DNA of 64,000 bases from Tubiluchus corallicola (GCA_030141605.1 JAQGDQ010000517.1:93088-157087), one strand, 5' to 3'; positions 11,985-25,599 are shown, counted from the stretch's first letter. Program-made: numbers and translations. Notes: generated by a model not told the origin, from the letters alone.

Positions 11985-12075
11985 GAAAAGTTGTATCAGC
12001 CAAGATTCGAACCTCAAACTTCGAGGTTTCAGACCATACGCTGACGCTCTAGCCATTTCAGCTATCAACCCACAT
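11985..12075 (-). repeat. tRNA-like sequence, possible tRNA-derived SINE head or decayed tRNA
   Basis: Read on the minus strand there is an A-box-like TAGCTGAAATGGCTAGAGCG and, about 35 bases later, a B box GGTTCGAATC inside a weak T-arm (TTGAG/CTTGG with wobble pairs). The acceptor stem does not close well, so a functional tRNA is unlikely. Confidence 0.4.
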
Positions 12076-12099
12076 GACTAAATCTACTTGTCTTGCCAG

Positions 12100-14800
12100 C
12101 TGCCAAATTGTGTAGTTCTGATGCTAATTTTAAGTAGCGATGAGGCGTTTTGCCTTATGATATGCTAAAAGTTTCATTATTGAATAGAATCATCATGCAG
12201 AACTCTACGTACGCATCTGGCAATGTCAAACACAATTGTGAAGATCGAGTTTTCCTCATAACAAACTGCTGACAATAGTGACCTTCATCACAAAATATGG
12301 CATCACGCACGCTTATTCGAATCAGTCAAAACGTTTTTATCGTCCTCCTATGAACTCAACTCCTTTATGCTTTGTCATTTTGTCATTAAGACTAGAAATT
12401 TTATTCTTTCTCTTTAAAATGGTTATTGAGAATTTGTAGTTATGTATTTATCTTTCGCACAATGAAAGTCGGATGAATTATTGTTTGAATCAGTATCATC
12501 GTTGAACAAACAAATGAAGAATTATTGCCGTAAAATTATGTAAATCAATATCGTGGAAGAACAATCTTAATGTTCCGTTACACTTTCACTAGAACGAAAC
12601 GAAGATTTTCATGAAACCTGTTTGAAATTGCTCGAGGGGCAATGAAAACTCTAGCTTGGGCTATACTCCTCAAAATGTCAGTAATGACTGCATGCAAATT
12701 TGATAAATACAATGCACTTTCGGTCAAGGGTCAAATTTATCCATAATATCAGGATTAACCGATATACAATGAATTTTGTATTTAATTATACATTTCTTTA
12801 ATTTGACATATTCACCTGAAGAACCTTGAAAAATCACGAAAGGCAGTCTTAAGCCTGAAATTGCAATTTTGAACAAAAAATCGCCAGTACGACTATAGGT
12901 CAAGATACATAGCTGTACTTGATACCTAAGTTCTTCACAAGCTGGTATTTCCAAAGCCACATTATAAGCCAGTAATTCATGTGTGAATAGCATTTATTCA
13001 GCTTGTTGGTGATCAGCCTCTTTCTGCCTTAATGATCCAATTGAGGAATCAGAATCGAAACAAATTTCAGCTTATTTTTCCAGACCTAGGACCATTCCAA
13101 ACTTACATGTCCTTCATATCAGTCTTCAATAGGCGGTTCAGTAAAATGGAAAACAAAGATATGGTACAAGTAATATGACGATACTCTTCACTTTGGCTAA
13201 GTGATGTGATGCAATACCCAGTCACTGATGAATACCTTTCAATATTCAACGTGAATGGAACGATGCGAAAGGTTTCGAAAATAAAGTTAGTTGACAAACA
13301 ATAACTTGCTGAAGAAAACTGGCTCGATAACTACATATCTAAAGTAGACAGGGGCTTCATTTGCCATCATATGGAATAGAGAGAAGCAAGATTGTAAACA
13401 TTTTGTTGAAGTGATTATACCAACAAAGCATTTAACCTTGCGTTAACTCGTCTTCCAGAGAATTCCAAGATAATTTTTGTAAATGATCCATGTGATCTAC
13501 ATATAAGTATCAAAGACATTGAACATCAACAATTTATAGACTGGCTTTCCTTAATGGTGCCAGAAATACCTTCATGAAAAGAGACGATGACGTGCCACCT
13601 TAAAGCAGTTTAACAACATGTTCAACATCCCTGGAAATAACATTCGGCTAGAGCAACTTTTGAAAACCGAATATAAGACTGTGTCATTGCTCTGACATAA
13701 GAAGAATTTCATATATCTCTCTGAGAGGTCTTTGTTGGGACTTGAGGTGTAAGAGCTCGAATGCAAATTCATGGAAATATACACTATTCTTCTATAAATA
13801 TATTCTCAACTCGAAAAATCTTTATATTGTTATGACCTATGACTAGAAAGACACTTCGAGCTGAAATTCGAGCACGGGAATGGGAAGCAATAAAGAAAAA
13901 AATCTACTTTACGAATACCACCCGACAGGGGCTCCTGCAAGCGGTGTCCTAAATACTCAGTGCCAAAGTTGCCTGTGGATAAGATTATCAGTATCCAAAT
14001 GTTTTGAGGATGAACGTCATTGTGACTGTGTCCACTTGTCTGTGTTGAAGCCTCTGCTCACCACGAAGAGAGCAAAATCAGCAACGTGCGTAACAACCCC
14101 ACTAATGTGAAAACACCATAGTTCACGTTACGTTACTATTACGCTACTGTTTTCTTAGCAGTTTACGAGCAAAACAGCATAATACGCCAAAACATATAAA
14201 TTGTTGACGAACATACAATTATTAATTTATTGCTCAGTTATTGTTCGCTCGCTATTTATAATTACACGCTTAAATGCTGAAATAATTTGTTGGCACTAAA
14301 TTTCATAGAATGCTTGCTGATGACCGAAGTTAATGATTTGCAACAATAAACCAAGCATACGGAAGCGACATACAACAAGGGCTGGTAATAGCATGTACTC
14401 CAACACAATTTTATGGTATTCATATTGTATTCTAATGGTATGCCGACTGGAAAGGAGAAAAATTATTGAATTATTCAAGGTTTGTACGTTCTATTTTCAT
14501 CCTGCTTTTCTTTTTTAATTTCACATAGTACTGCCACATTCTTTTTTTCCGTTTTACTGTTTCAAATTTCATTGGCTTCTACAGTTTTCATATATGCATA
14601 ATTTCTAAACCTGTTTTCACACCCAGCTGATTTCACCTGTAATTTTGGTCACTTGTTTTGCTGCTTTTCAACATGACACTACTTCACTGATTATGTAGAC
14701 ACTGCTTCAGAATAAAATTTTACAAGCAAATTTTCAAGTTTTTTGGTTACTTCAAACCACTGACTATAACATGTACTTAATAAATTGGTGCCTGTCGTAG
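12100..14800. other. No gene recognised
   Basis: Several short open frames on both strands (12724-13297, 13572-13784, 13880-14110) look slightly coding-like in places, but they are broken by many stops and match no family I know. A decayed pseudogene or transposon is possible. Not supported. Confidence 0.45.
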
Positions 14801-14828
14801 GGTGTGATCGTACGACACATTTTATCTG

Positions 14829-14883
14829 CGTCGGTCGTCGTCATCGTCGTCGTTTTTGTCATCATCATCATCATCATCATCGT
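14829..14883. repeat. (CGT/CAT)n trinucleotide repeat
   Basis: TCG/TCA-type trinucleotide run ending in a pure ATC repeat. Confidence 0.9.
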
Positions 14884-15739
14884 CATAACCATCATTATTT
14901 TACTTTTTCTTGTGAATACGCTTTTGGCTCAAAGCCAGTGGTACACTGGGATAATGCTAAGTGATATAGCTTTGTACAGAAAGTTTTTCGGAGAGTCTTT
15001 AAAATATCTTCTTTCTCTCTTTTAAATAATTATTTTGGTTTTCACGGAGATGGCATGCAGGATAATATTTTATGTGGAAAACAGGTTAAATTCCAATCGG
15101 AATGGCAACCTTCACAAAATGTGACCTTCCTAATAGCAGTTTTTATTTTCTCCATTTGAAGGGGAACAAGCATATAATGCTTCCTTTTTTGAGAAAAGAT
15201 ATCACCACATTACACATATTAAGCAATAATAATAAAGGCAGTTTACAGACATTACGTCGCCATCTACCATAATTTTTTGGACTAATCGAACTAAAATGCC
15301 GAACTAAGAACTTTAAAATGTTATTGACAAAATCAACTCAAAATTTGAAACACATCGGTTTGATCATTCTAAACCAAACCATTTTTAACAGAAACCTAAC
15401 TGTAAATCTCTAATTAGAGTCTAATCATAAGTGTACATATATTGCCCGATCAAGTTTTGTGAAGATGGTATGCGCAGATTTTCACAGGATTTGGCATAAA
15501 ATATGTTGAAGGAATATGCTGGAGCGGGGATAGATATTTTGTTTCTGTAGCAACTCCGAGACTAGCTGTAAGCTCTTCAGTTTCTGATTTTTTATTTGTA
15601 AATTATTTTAAAGAGGTGTTCTCATATACCAGCATGCAGCTCCTGTAGACAACTCCGCAAGTTACTGTAGAAAATAGACTGTTTACATGTAACAATGTGT
15701 AAAATAATTCCAATATGTTTTTTTTATAAAGGGCAATAG
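14884..15739. other. No feature recognised
   Basis: AT-rich, non-coding by inspection. Confidence 0.5.
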
Positions 15740-16200
15740 AGGAAGTTTTAAAATATATCCCATGACACACAAAGTTATATTACTTAACAATATCTTACCT
15801 CTTTGAAAGACGTATGCGATTGGAAAAGAAAATTCTTAATATTTAAAATGTTCTCGCCTACTGGTAAAACGGCACTGCAGCGCTATCCTAGTCTATCTAC
15901 CGCTATCCACTGGCTCACCAAAAAACACATCATTGGTCTTACTGACAGTATGAAGTAAATTATACTTTTGCTTTGCTAGTGAAGAGTGTGCTGTGAACGC
16001 TCTGATTATTTCTCAAACTTTACATCTAAACTTGTTTTAAATAACACCGTTAAAATGGCTGCACCTAACGGTCATCGCGGGAGTTTAAATTTACAGGTTT
16101 TATGCAGCATTACTACTAAGGCAGCGTGTAAGTGATACAAAATTTCAAGACAAATTTTTTAATCTTTATTTACAAAGAGTGTTTTCTTTTCGTTTAACTT
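15740..16200 (-). repeat. Dispersed repeat, copy B (inverted relative to copy A)
   Basis: Reverse complement of the 4490-4975 element. Matching landmarks: CACCAAAAAACA (15918), ATTGGTCTTACTGACA (15932-15947), GAACGCTCTGATTATTTCTC (15995), GGGAGTTTAAATTTA (16079) and GATACAAAATTTCAAGACAAATTTTTTAA (16134). The two copies differ in the segment just beyond the CACCAAAAAA block. Confidence 0.7.
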
Positions 16201-17990
16201 AAATAGACTCCTTGGTCTCACTGCAAGGTCCAGAGAAAGGATATACTACAGATAAATTAATATTAGACTAACGTCCGGGAAGCGCCACTCTAGTAAACAC
16301 AGGGAAACACAGATACTCTAAGTAATGACAATATCTTCTTTAAATATATTCCATTTATTTAAGGTTACCTTACGAACACAGAAGTTAATTGTAGATCTGA
16401 TTAGGGAGACATTGCCTGTCATGCCCTAATAGACCTATCGTGTGCTATTTGCATATGGACCTAATAATAGGACATTCTTACGCGATTGTGCTAGCATCGC
16501 AGTCGCAGCTGCCGTGCGAGTATGAACGTGGCTTAAAACAATTAAACGGCTGATATAATTTGATGTCTAATAAGCAGACACTGCTGCATACTTGTGGTTT
16601 AATTGTTAGTAAGACACATTCACTATTGTTTGAATTTTAATTCGTTTCCAACAAGTACAAAAATCATTAATCTATTTTGTTGTACTTACCTTTTGTGTTT
16701 CCTGTGTAAAAGGCACTTCCCAATGTTGAATTATGGCAGACGTATTAATCTATGAAAAATTTTGTGAAAGCAACTTTTTTCCTGGTGAAGCCAAAGAAGG
16801 AGAGTCAGACAGCACAGCACAACTTAGTATTTAATACCACTACTGCAGAGTAAAGGTGTTGGGGAGTCTTTCTATAAGGTTTGCATCCTCATCGTGAGTG
16901 GGAGGCTGCGCGCGTGACGGGTATGTCCTGCTACTCGTGCGCATCAACGTGTTGGCAGCATCTGTTTTATGCTCATTGACTGTTTTTGGTTTTCCGGTTA
17001 AAGCCCTGAATGGTAGCACTCCCAGTGGGTAATTGTAAAACAAATGTATTTCCTGAGCAAATGAAGGTCTGTTATTGCACGCCTATTAAACGAGTAAACT
17101 AAGAGCTTTCTAGAATTCAAAAATTTGTACGTGGTTCAAATAAAACATACTTGTAGACCTGACCTCATAGTAGATGTTGGTGATGGAGTTCTTTTTGTCA
17201 CGTAGACGGAACTCTAAGTAAAGTCATTGCCACTCTGAGTCTGTGAGAGTGATGAAGGTGACGATGATTGAAAATGTCGTTCTTGTTCGTTGTTGTTTTC
17301 TTTTGCTCATGATAAATACTGTTGTTAAATAGCGGTTAAGCGATTTTTGAGTCAAAGTCTTTCTTCGTAGCTTTTTACATTGACATTCTTTTTTAATGAC
17401 CGTATATAAAAGAGAATAATTGTGTAGCAACTGGTTTAACAGTACACATCCTGTATCATTCAAAATTATGCGCAACCTGCAGAGTCCGGTATAATAGGAG
17501 TCTCTGAAAAAGCTTCTTATATTCAACTAAGACTGATTGTAGTGGATAAAGTGTGATCTGAATGGTATCCAAATTGGACGTTGACGTCAGTGGCGATTCA
17601 GAGGAGCTATGTTCATTATTACAGTTTATTACAGGTAATAAACTAAAAGCTATCCTAGTTCAGTAACGTTGTGATTGCTCGGCTAAATGAAGATAGAAAG
17701 GTGCAAGTGAGGGTAAAGCTAGAAATAACGAAATAACCCAGGACTTATACACTTGGTCTTGGAAACCTTTAGTTGTAATATTGTTATGCTTAATTTATGT
17801 TTCTCGTCTTCGGTTTCATTTCTCAGTTTCTGAAGTATCTTAGAGGGTTCATGGTGCTTTTCAATTTTAAGGGCGAAACCATGAGAACTAACACATTTTG
17901 GTAAACAGTGCAAAAATGGGTAGTTTTCAAGCACATAATTTACAATGAGTGTTTTCAATTTATTGTCTTCATTAATGTTAGTGACTGACC
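16201..17990. other. No gene recognised
   Basis: Short open frames only. A short ATG-initiated stretch (17562-17634, plus, starting 'MVSKLDVDVSGDSEE') ends in CAG followed by GTAATA and could be imagined as a first exon, but no partner was found. Confidence 0.4.
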
Positions 17991-18001
17991 TGACTTTATT
18001 G

Positions 18002-18519
18002 CAGTGGTTCCCAAAGTAGGGGTAAATTACCCCCCGGGGGTAATATGTTTTTTTTTTGGGGGGGGGGGTAACGGGCACCCCTCTGAAAATTTTTAAAACT
18101 TCGCTCGGAATGCATTTTACGTAGTTTTCTTCTTGAAGAGACTGCCTCCGGCAGGCAACACTGTGTCATGGGGTCCATCATTCGCACGTTCCCACGATCT
18201 CTGGTGCGATCCTGGGGAGAAGTCAAAGTTCAAGATTGTTTCTTTGGTTTCTTCTCTATCGACATTTCTGCACAGCATTTAAAGTTGACCATTGTGCCAT
18301 TCATCGCTATTCGCTGGGGTCCAAAACGTTACCAGCTTTCTTGAAGGTAGTTTTTGACAGTGTCACAAGCAAACATAAATAATTTTGCTTGCTTGTGGCA
18401 TATACGTGTGTTTACTTTTTGGGTTGGAGAAGTAGTACTAGGTGGGGGGGGGGGGGGGTAATGGACACGACCGGGTTTCCCGATTTGGGTAACGGTCCGA
18501 GAAAGTTTGGGAACTACTG
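18002..18519. mobile_element. Non-autonomous hAT-superfamily element (MITE), 518 bp
   Basis: Terminal inverted repeats CAGTGGTTCCCAAAG (left) and, in reverse complement, CAGTAGTTCCCAAAC (right). They are flanked by a perfect 8-bp target duplication CTTTATTG at 17994-18001 and 18520-18527. The 8-bp duplication and the CAGTGGTTCCCAAA termini are hallmarks of hAT elements. Inside are two G homopolymers and no transposase frame, so the copy is non-autonomous. The open frames 17719-18226 and 18389-18580 overlap or cross its edges and are not genes. Confidence 0.92.
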
Positions 18520-18527
18520 CTTTATTG

Positions 18528-20100
18528 TCTATTCAATATTCATGGTGCTAAGTTATCTCTTTAACCTTACGTTCTATTGAGTTTAACGCAGAAGTACTGT
18601 AACGATGATAAATTAATAGCACTGGGAGAAATGTCAAACGCTATGAATTATTCGATGCATCAGCAATAATTGAGTGTCAACTGTATTTTGTTTGTCTTAC
18701 GAATTATAGACATGACAATTTTATTCAGCTGTGTGCTGCAAAAAAACTATCTGAATAGAACTATAATGATTTTATCTTATAAAAGTCAATACGCTTTATA
18801 AATGTTAGTCGCACGCGGGACTCGCAGAAAGTGTCACTCGATAAACGTTACACGTGAATCAGCTTTTATTAAAATACGCGTAGTTTTCCCAGTTCTTGTG
18901 AAGAACCTCTCATTTTATGAGCCACGCGGAACTTACCTTCTAAAAGGCTAACAAGAGTAATTATTTTGAGATCATCTAATCTTGAACTCCCGCGAAATAT
19001 TGTCCGAGTAATAACATTTGTTCATTTGAAATGTAAACTTGCAATAAAGGAAAACCGCTGGAATCCGCAAACCGTTGACGGTAGTGCTTGGCTATGCATT
19101 GCGCAAAGGCAGCTTTGAAACAAGATTTGATTTCATAATAGTTTACTCATAAATGTGAAATCATTTTGTGCAACGTCGTAATTTATTAACAAAATAATCC
19201 GTGGCCAAATTAGTTTCTGTTTACAGTCTAAGACTTTATTGTCGTTTTACTGAGGAAGATAATTTACAGAGACCATATATAGCAAGTTGGTGGAAATTAC
19301 GTGCGGACGGGTCTTGACACAACACACAAGCTGCATATTCGTGATGCTTAAATCCACCTCAGGTATATAAAACTAATTGAAGGTAAAGCTCAAATTCTTC
19401 TACATAAAAGATTGATGGTAAGTGCGCCCACAATCTAGAATAGTGCTAATAAAAATAAGGTATTATTCGAAGAAAACTTTTTCCCCTGAACGCATCCAAA
19501 CCTGTTCGTGTGTTTACATTTAGTTACCCGCAGCAACCCAATTGGAAACTCCAGAAGTTTTTAAAACGATTTATATTCCAGCTAGAATGACTAGGGACTC
19601 CCTGCTTCTGCAGTTTCCAGGAATCATCCCATGTGTTTCAATTAGAGACAAACAGCAGAGTTTGAATAAATATTAGTTTAATGAAACGCGGATACGGTAG
19701 AAAAGCCGTGTGCGATTTGCTTGTTTGGAGAAATATCAAAACTGAATAAATTATTATATAAGTGGGGCTACGCTAATACTTCGGTAGAATATAAAAGACA
19801 GAGTTGCTTTATTTAGCTGTGAATAAAAATTGATGTACAGCTACGTAGGTGAAACTAACAAATTGTTTGCCATATTTCGGAAGGGTTTAATTAAAAAGTT
19901 GTAATGACCTAAGAGATTGTTGCAGATTTTCAGTTTAAACACCTCCCATTAATTCCTCCTCATTAATTAAGGGATTGGATCTGGGAACACTTTGCTACTA
20001 GCCAAATTATTTCCTAGCAAAAAATCATTTCGGATGGTATGGTACCATTTCGGCGGATTCTTTAAGTTTCATGTGTGCCTTTTTAGGACTTGAAATTTAG
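18528..20100. other. No gene recognised
   Basis: AT-rich sequence with no supported coding region or repeat family. Confidence 0.5.
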
Positions 20101-20102
20101 AG

Positions 20103-21335
20103 AGTAGATAGATAGATAGATATTTTATTTCTGAAAATCAAATTTCGAACATGAGACTTACACACTCGACGCATACCCGATGGTTTTATCAGCGGGCAGA
20201 GCTCGGGTAATGATTTCCAGATCATACTAACAATTTGACTCAACATAGCACAAGGTATATATACAGATATATAAATTTAGTTGTAAACTCCGTGAAGCGA
20301 AAAAAACCATTTACTAAGCATTTGTACACATGTGATAAACAAATATTTTACCTATATGATAATCACAGTGATGCGGTTATGTGTCCGCTAACAAAGCTAT
20401 ACTATTTAATTCACAAATCTATGCATACAGTCGTAAATGAAATTTCCAATTGACATTAATTCTCCATCAAATAAATTTGCAATATTACTATAATTTAACG
20501 CGTACAGTGATCTATAGGGTGCATTTTCATGGCACTCGCACAAAAAAATGCTCTTCTGTCTGAATTTCTCCACAAAGACATAGCCTGCGCTCACGAGGTA
20601 CATTTGCCCAACGACCTGTTTCTATAGCTAGATTGTGTGATAAGACCCTTATTCTTGTTATGATTATACGTTTGTGCTCAGGTAACTCTGTGTTTTGGGA
20701 TTGGGATTTATTTCCAAATAAGTCTTGCATTTTGTACGATCAGAAACTCGGACATGAGTCTTTCGTCTCTCTACATCTGTCTGTACATGATCCGTTGTAG
20801 TCATAACACTGTCTAAATATTTGTATCCCTTTGTTCGTGCATCTTTACATAATTTCTATACCAACATAAACGGGTCATCCGTCATAGCGTGACGCTGGCT
20901 TACCAACTTCGAAACGAACTTTTTTTGTACGTTTTTTACCCTCGCTTCAAGTGAGGGCATGCCAAGTTCTAGCAAGCAAACGTCGTTTGTAGTAGAAGTA
21001 CGAACCCCCAGTAGAGCTTTAATAGTAGTGCGGTATGGAACCTCGCCAATACGGGCACTGCCACGTATCCAGGCTTCGCACCCATAAAGTATGGACGAGA
21101 GCAATGCAGATTCTAGCACCTTCCGTTTTATCCAAAATGGAAAGTCAATGTTCTTGGCTACAAAAGAGACAAATTTCATCACGTGTGGCTGCTTGGATTT
21201 AAAATGTTCCCTAACAGCAGCATCGGGCGATCCATCTTGAGTAAAGACAGCCCCCAAATAAGTGTAATCATTGCAATTCAGCACACACACATTGTTAACT
21301 ACAAGTTCCACTCTGTCCGCCAGTAAATACACAAC
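20103..21335 (-). mobile_element. 5'-truncated LINE (CR1/L2-like) with (TATC)n 3' tail
   Basis: Minus-strand fragment. The upstream part (20856-21332) encodes a post-RT domain ('YTYLGAVFTQDGS ... LLSSILYGCEAWI'). After a frame break, 20527-20730 encodes the terminal zinc-knuckle region ('ITRIRVLSHNLAIETGRW', then CLC and a downstream H). The 3' UTR contains a hairpin whose arms are ACCCGA and TCGGGT (plus-strand 20175-20180 and 20203-20208). It ends in AATAAAA followed by a TATC tetranucleotide tail (20103-20130), the usual way such elements terminate. Several stops and frameshifts make it inactive. Confidence 0.82.
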
Positions 21336-22049
21336 ACTGACACGGCATTACAAAATAATAAATTACGTCAATTTGAAAAATATTTTTATAGCTAAGTTCA
21401 TTTAAATCTATAAGCTAAGTTATATGCATGCGCGCAAATATCACCTTCAAATATTATTTGTACCAAGGATATTCTGCCATGTGAGCCTGGACAGGTAAAA
21501 CGATTATCTATCTGTAGTTATCTACCGGAAATCCTGTATGACAACGTTGGGAATAGGCAGTGAAGGAAGGTAAAAACAGTAACCTAGGTATTTTGTCGTA
21601 CCTGCCGGAGTTTTACCTGGTCGGCTTCCTCCTTTTATCCATTTTGTTACAAAGAACTTCCGCAGAAGAAAAGCAAGATAAATAGCGCATGCAGCAATGG
21701 CCGGTGATTAATTGCTGGTGAAAAGAAGCAAAGTTAAGATTTCTCTGACGCACCTCTTTTTGTTTACTTGCTTGTAAATTATTTTGTCTGATTACTAGCC
21801 TTTTTCCTTCCTCCCGCCTTACTGACTAAAGATATCCCTTGAGGGTTAAGTGTATGTACTAAACGCATGTTAAGGCACCACATGAGACTCCTGGATCAAG
21901 GTGACCAAATTCAGAGCTTTTGTAACTCCAAAGCCCGCGCAGACATAGAACTAAATTTCCAATTTATTTTTTCTATATTGTGCTGGGTTAATGGCTCAAT
22001 GGATACGCATACATTAATTATGTGGCTGGCGTGTAACTGCGGTAGGTTC

Positions 22050-22086
<37 letters not shown>

Positions 22087-25000
22087 GCTACAGGTAGCAT
22101 CTCTCGTAAAGCTTGTCTGTGTATAAAAGAAAAAAATATTGTTAGAACTGTATCCTAATGCAAAATACTTCCAATGAAGTTTCAAAGGTTGGCCTAGCCT
22201 TTCAAGCACGTTCCTGATAGAACAACCTCAGGTTTTACATTAAAAGTAGGACAAGGCTTACTCTGCACCATTATAATATGCGTTTGTGGATAAAATACAG
22301 ATGGTCAAAGTAACAGCGTAAAAATCTGGAAGAAGACTAGATTCTATACCATTAATGTGGGAACCGTAATTCATTGTGAGACAATATTGTTTAATTTTTC
22401 ATGTAGGCCTATTCTATTCATCTTTAAATACTGACAGAACAAAAAGCAGCAGATTTCATAACTTGCGGTTATACTTTTTTCAATAGACCAACTCCCCTGA
22501 AAAGCAATGTCACTTGATGACCGACCACAGTTATTAATTAACAGTATCATAATTAATTCAATTAAAAGGTAGGTTTACAATCAGGTAGGCGATTTTCTTT
22601 TATTACTTTGTTGACGTCCTCAAAATTTAGAGGGTAAAAGCAATTGTGCAAATGCATGCAACACAATTATGAGCAAAGTATAAAGTTACAGGGCATGTGA
22701 GCAAAACTGAATTTTCTTTTGGGTATTTTTGTTGGCCCTGAAAAGGGCCGGTGTGTTAATTTACAGCCGTTGAGAATCGAGTCTACTGTTCTGATTGACA
22801 TCGTCATCATCACCATTTTTTTATACATTGCTGTTGCTGATTCCATCTAGGCGAAGCGTAAAGGACGAGCAGCTATGTCAAATGCATACTGGTGATAATA
22901 ACACAACAGGCCGTTTACCGTGGACAGTTTCATCTTGTATTGCGCCAATTTGTTTCCTTGCGCGACGGCTCTCTGGCGGTGAATGTGCAACTCCCTCACA
23001 ATCTCCTAGAGAACTTCAACATGTGTACAAGCTCGTTTCAATTTAACTAAATTCCACTTTCGTGCTGCGGTAAAATAACTATCTACTATGAAAGCCATTG
23101 CTCCTGGTTTCCAGTTTTCCATTCTGCTTATACTTCGGCACGACGGCCCAATAATACATGGCAGCATTGGCAGGCACATTTACTTTTACAGCAGTGTGAC
23201 TAAGCACACGCATTGTCTGCAATAAGGATGCATAATGTGATAACACAGCGGGAGCAATTAATCAACAGTAGATAATTAAGGCAAAGGAAGGTCATTAGGC
23301 ATAATCCATACTCTAGCAAGTTATTGTACTGCCGTTAAAGGCCTGAGTATCGTTTGCATTTACGCCTTCAATAGACTCATTGGGTTGCGATGTCACGTAA
23401 CCTGGATGCATGTTGTCGCGTCTCGATCGCGTAGAAATTCTCATTTATTATGTAAATTCCAACAAAAATGCAGGGACCTACTAACAGCACATAGAGTCCG
23501 TTTGCGATCAAACAAGTTTTCCAGGCCCAGTTCTGTATTTGGGATATTACGAAAACAAAATAAGGTTACGCAGATGCACAGAAACAATTTACTAGTGTAC
23601 ATAACGATTTAGGTCAATCCTATGCGGAAAGTGGAGATGCTTTTGTTTTATCACTAACATGCAGTGCATTAGTAAAATATTTTCAAAATGTTAAAGTATT
23701 CTAACTGATCAGTAAAAATTCATTCTGTTTAAATTCATTTTTGCCACGTAAGGTATACATTTGGTGACCTGACAGGCATCGCACAGGAGATGTTAGATTC
23801 GCGAACCCCTGTACAACACACAACTTTTCATCTAGCTTACACTTTTCTGACATGTTTCGTAAATGATCCAAGGACTGTTAACGAATAAAATAATCTATGA
23901 AAAAAAAGTAACTGTCCATTCACTAGACTGTTACACTAAGCTCTCATAACCTAATACAGGATGGCACATAACCTTTTGGTGCATTACGAAAGCTACGAGC
24001 AATATTACCGAACAGTATTGCTTCAACGTATTGCTGAAACAATACAAAATCTATCATACCGTTTTTATTGCGGTAGTATTTTATGAGTATGTGAGGTAGT
24101 GGCTACTGTATATATGTAGCAGTTTTTATTTTGTGTGTTGATATTATGGATTTTTACCAGGAATAAAGTGCATCTTGTGTTACCTTATACCCTTAAAATT
24201 GTGTGAAAGCGCCTGGTGCCTCGTACAGCCTGCAATCTTGAGGATAAGGCCAAGCAGGGACCTGAAAATTCAAGGATTGTCTCGATCTAACTGAACCCGC
24301 GGAAATTCACCGGACCTCAATCCCGTCCAACACACAGTAGATGTACTGAAAGTCAAAGTTGTCGCTTAGATGATCCAAGAACATTCATTGATCAGTAATT
24401 AACAGGCAAGCTTATAAAGTATGCAACATCTGTAAAGTGTGTTGGGTGATAGGCTGCTGCTCTGATCGTACTACTCAAGACTGCAGGCTATGTGGAGAAA
24501 CCCGAGACTGTCACGCTAATTTTGAGGGCACGATAGATTCGCTAATGTTTCGGCAGCATTTTGAAGTAATGAATTGTTCGGTACTAGTACTAGTTGTTTC
24601 TGCACGCCCTAGCAAAAAAGATTACATATGTACCTCAATGTACGTGTATGCACGAATCATTTTTGTGTATTTTATGCTGATGGAGTAGCTTGTTGTTCAT
24701 TTAGTCAACAACTAATATTCCCCTACATGTGTGCAACTAGCTTTCTCAGTCGTGTGCAGTAATACACGTTATATTTTACATACATATACAGTATATATAG
24801 GCCTACATACACACCCAGTACATTAAGTCTTGTACATTCTATTCAGTACTGAACTCCAGCAAATATTTCCTGTAGAATTTCAACGTAAATTACTAAAAGT
24901 ACGTTTCACTAAACCGTTTTCTAGCAATTACAATGTATTTAGGCGCAATATGCAAGACTGTATTATCAACTCATAAATATTACATTTTTGATGCACTACG

Positions 25001-25200
25001 ATTCAGCTTAGTAGCAGTTTTCACATTTAACATCATAAAGCAGGCAGAAGCTTTTAGGTTAACCGTACCTTTGAGAATTTCGAAAGGTTCGAATTCAGTA
25101 CAAAAAGCAGAAAATACAGTTATTCCGCGACAGTTACATTAAAAATGCACATTTTCGACATAGATGCAAAATATAGGAAAGGGAGAGACGGGGGTGGGGA
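21336..25200. other. No gene recognised
   Basis: Contains a TA microsatellite (22051-22083) and a loose inverted pair, CAGGTAAAAC (about 21491-21500) versus GTTTTACCTG (about 21610-21620). Open frames here are short and unconvincing. Confidence 0.5.
22051..22083. repeat. (TA)n microsatellite
   Basis: Uninterrupted TA dinucleotide run. Confidence 0.95.
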
Positions 25201-25221
25201 ACTGAAAGACAAACAGACAGT

Positions 25222-25264
<43 letters not shown>
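25222..25264. repeat. (GA)n microsatellite
   Basis: GA run. The overlapping open frames on both strands (RERERE / SLSLSL) are artefacts of it. Confidence 0.95.
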
Positions 25265-25266
<2 letters not shown>

Positions 25267-25599
25267 CTCGAAAGAGAGGAAGGAAGAGAAAGAGAGAGCG
25301 AGAGACAAAAAAAAGCGGCCTGGAACAGATCTACTCCCGAAAACAATAGACATAAGAACGAATCCACGGATAAACAAACATCAAATTATCACCCACTCAC
25401 TAACCTGCCAAACTCTCAAACTAACGAACCAAAAAACTAACAGCATTTATTCGGAACATATTCAAGTGAAGATAAATTTATTATTGCAAAGTTGACTTTT
25501 AAAGTCAGTGGAACTCTGTAATCAACATCTTTTACACATTTCTGCAGAGATTAGCAAAATGCATTAGCGATGTGAGTATTTAAATAGTCAAACAATAAA

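Noticed and set aside
14804-15025. Hydrophobic V/I-rich frame resembling a membrane protein
   Set aside because: The hydrophobic run is encoded by the CGT/CAT trinucleotide repeat. No supporting context.
17719-18580. Open frames of 60-119 codons
   Set aside because: They overlap or cross the boundaries of the hAT MITE and contain homopolymer-driven runs. Not genes.
25120-25495. Three overlapping frames with RERERE or SLSLSL runs
   Set aside because: They are translations of the GA microsatellite, with no domain outside it.
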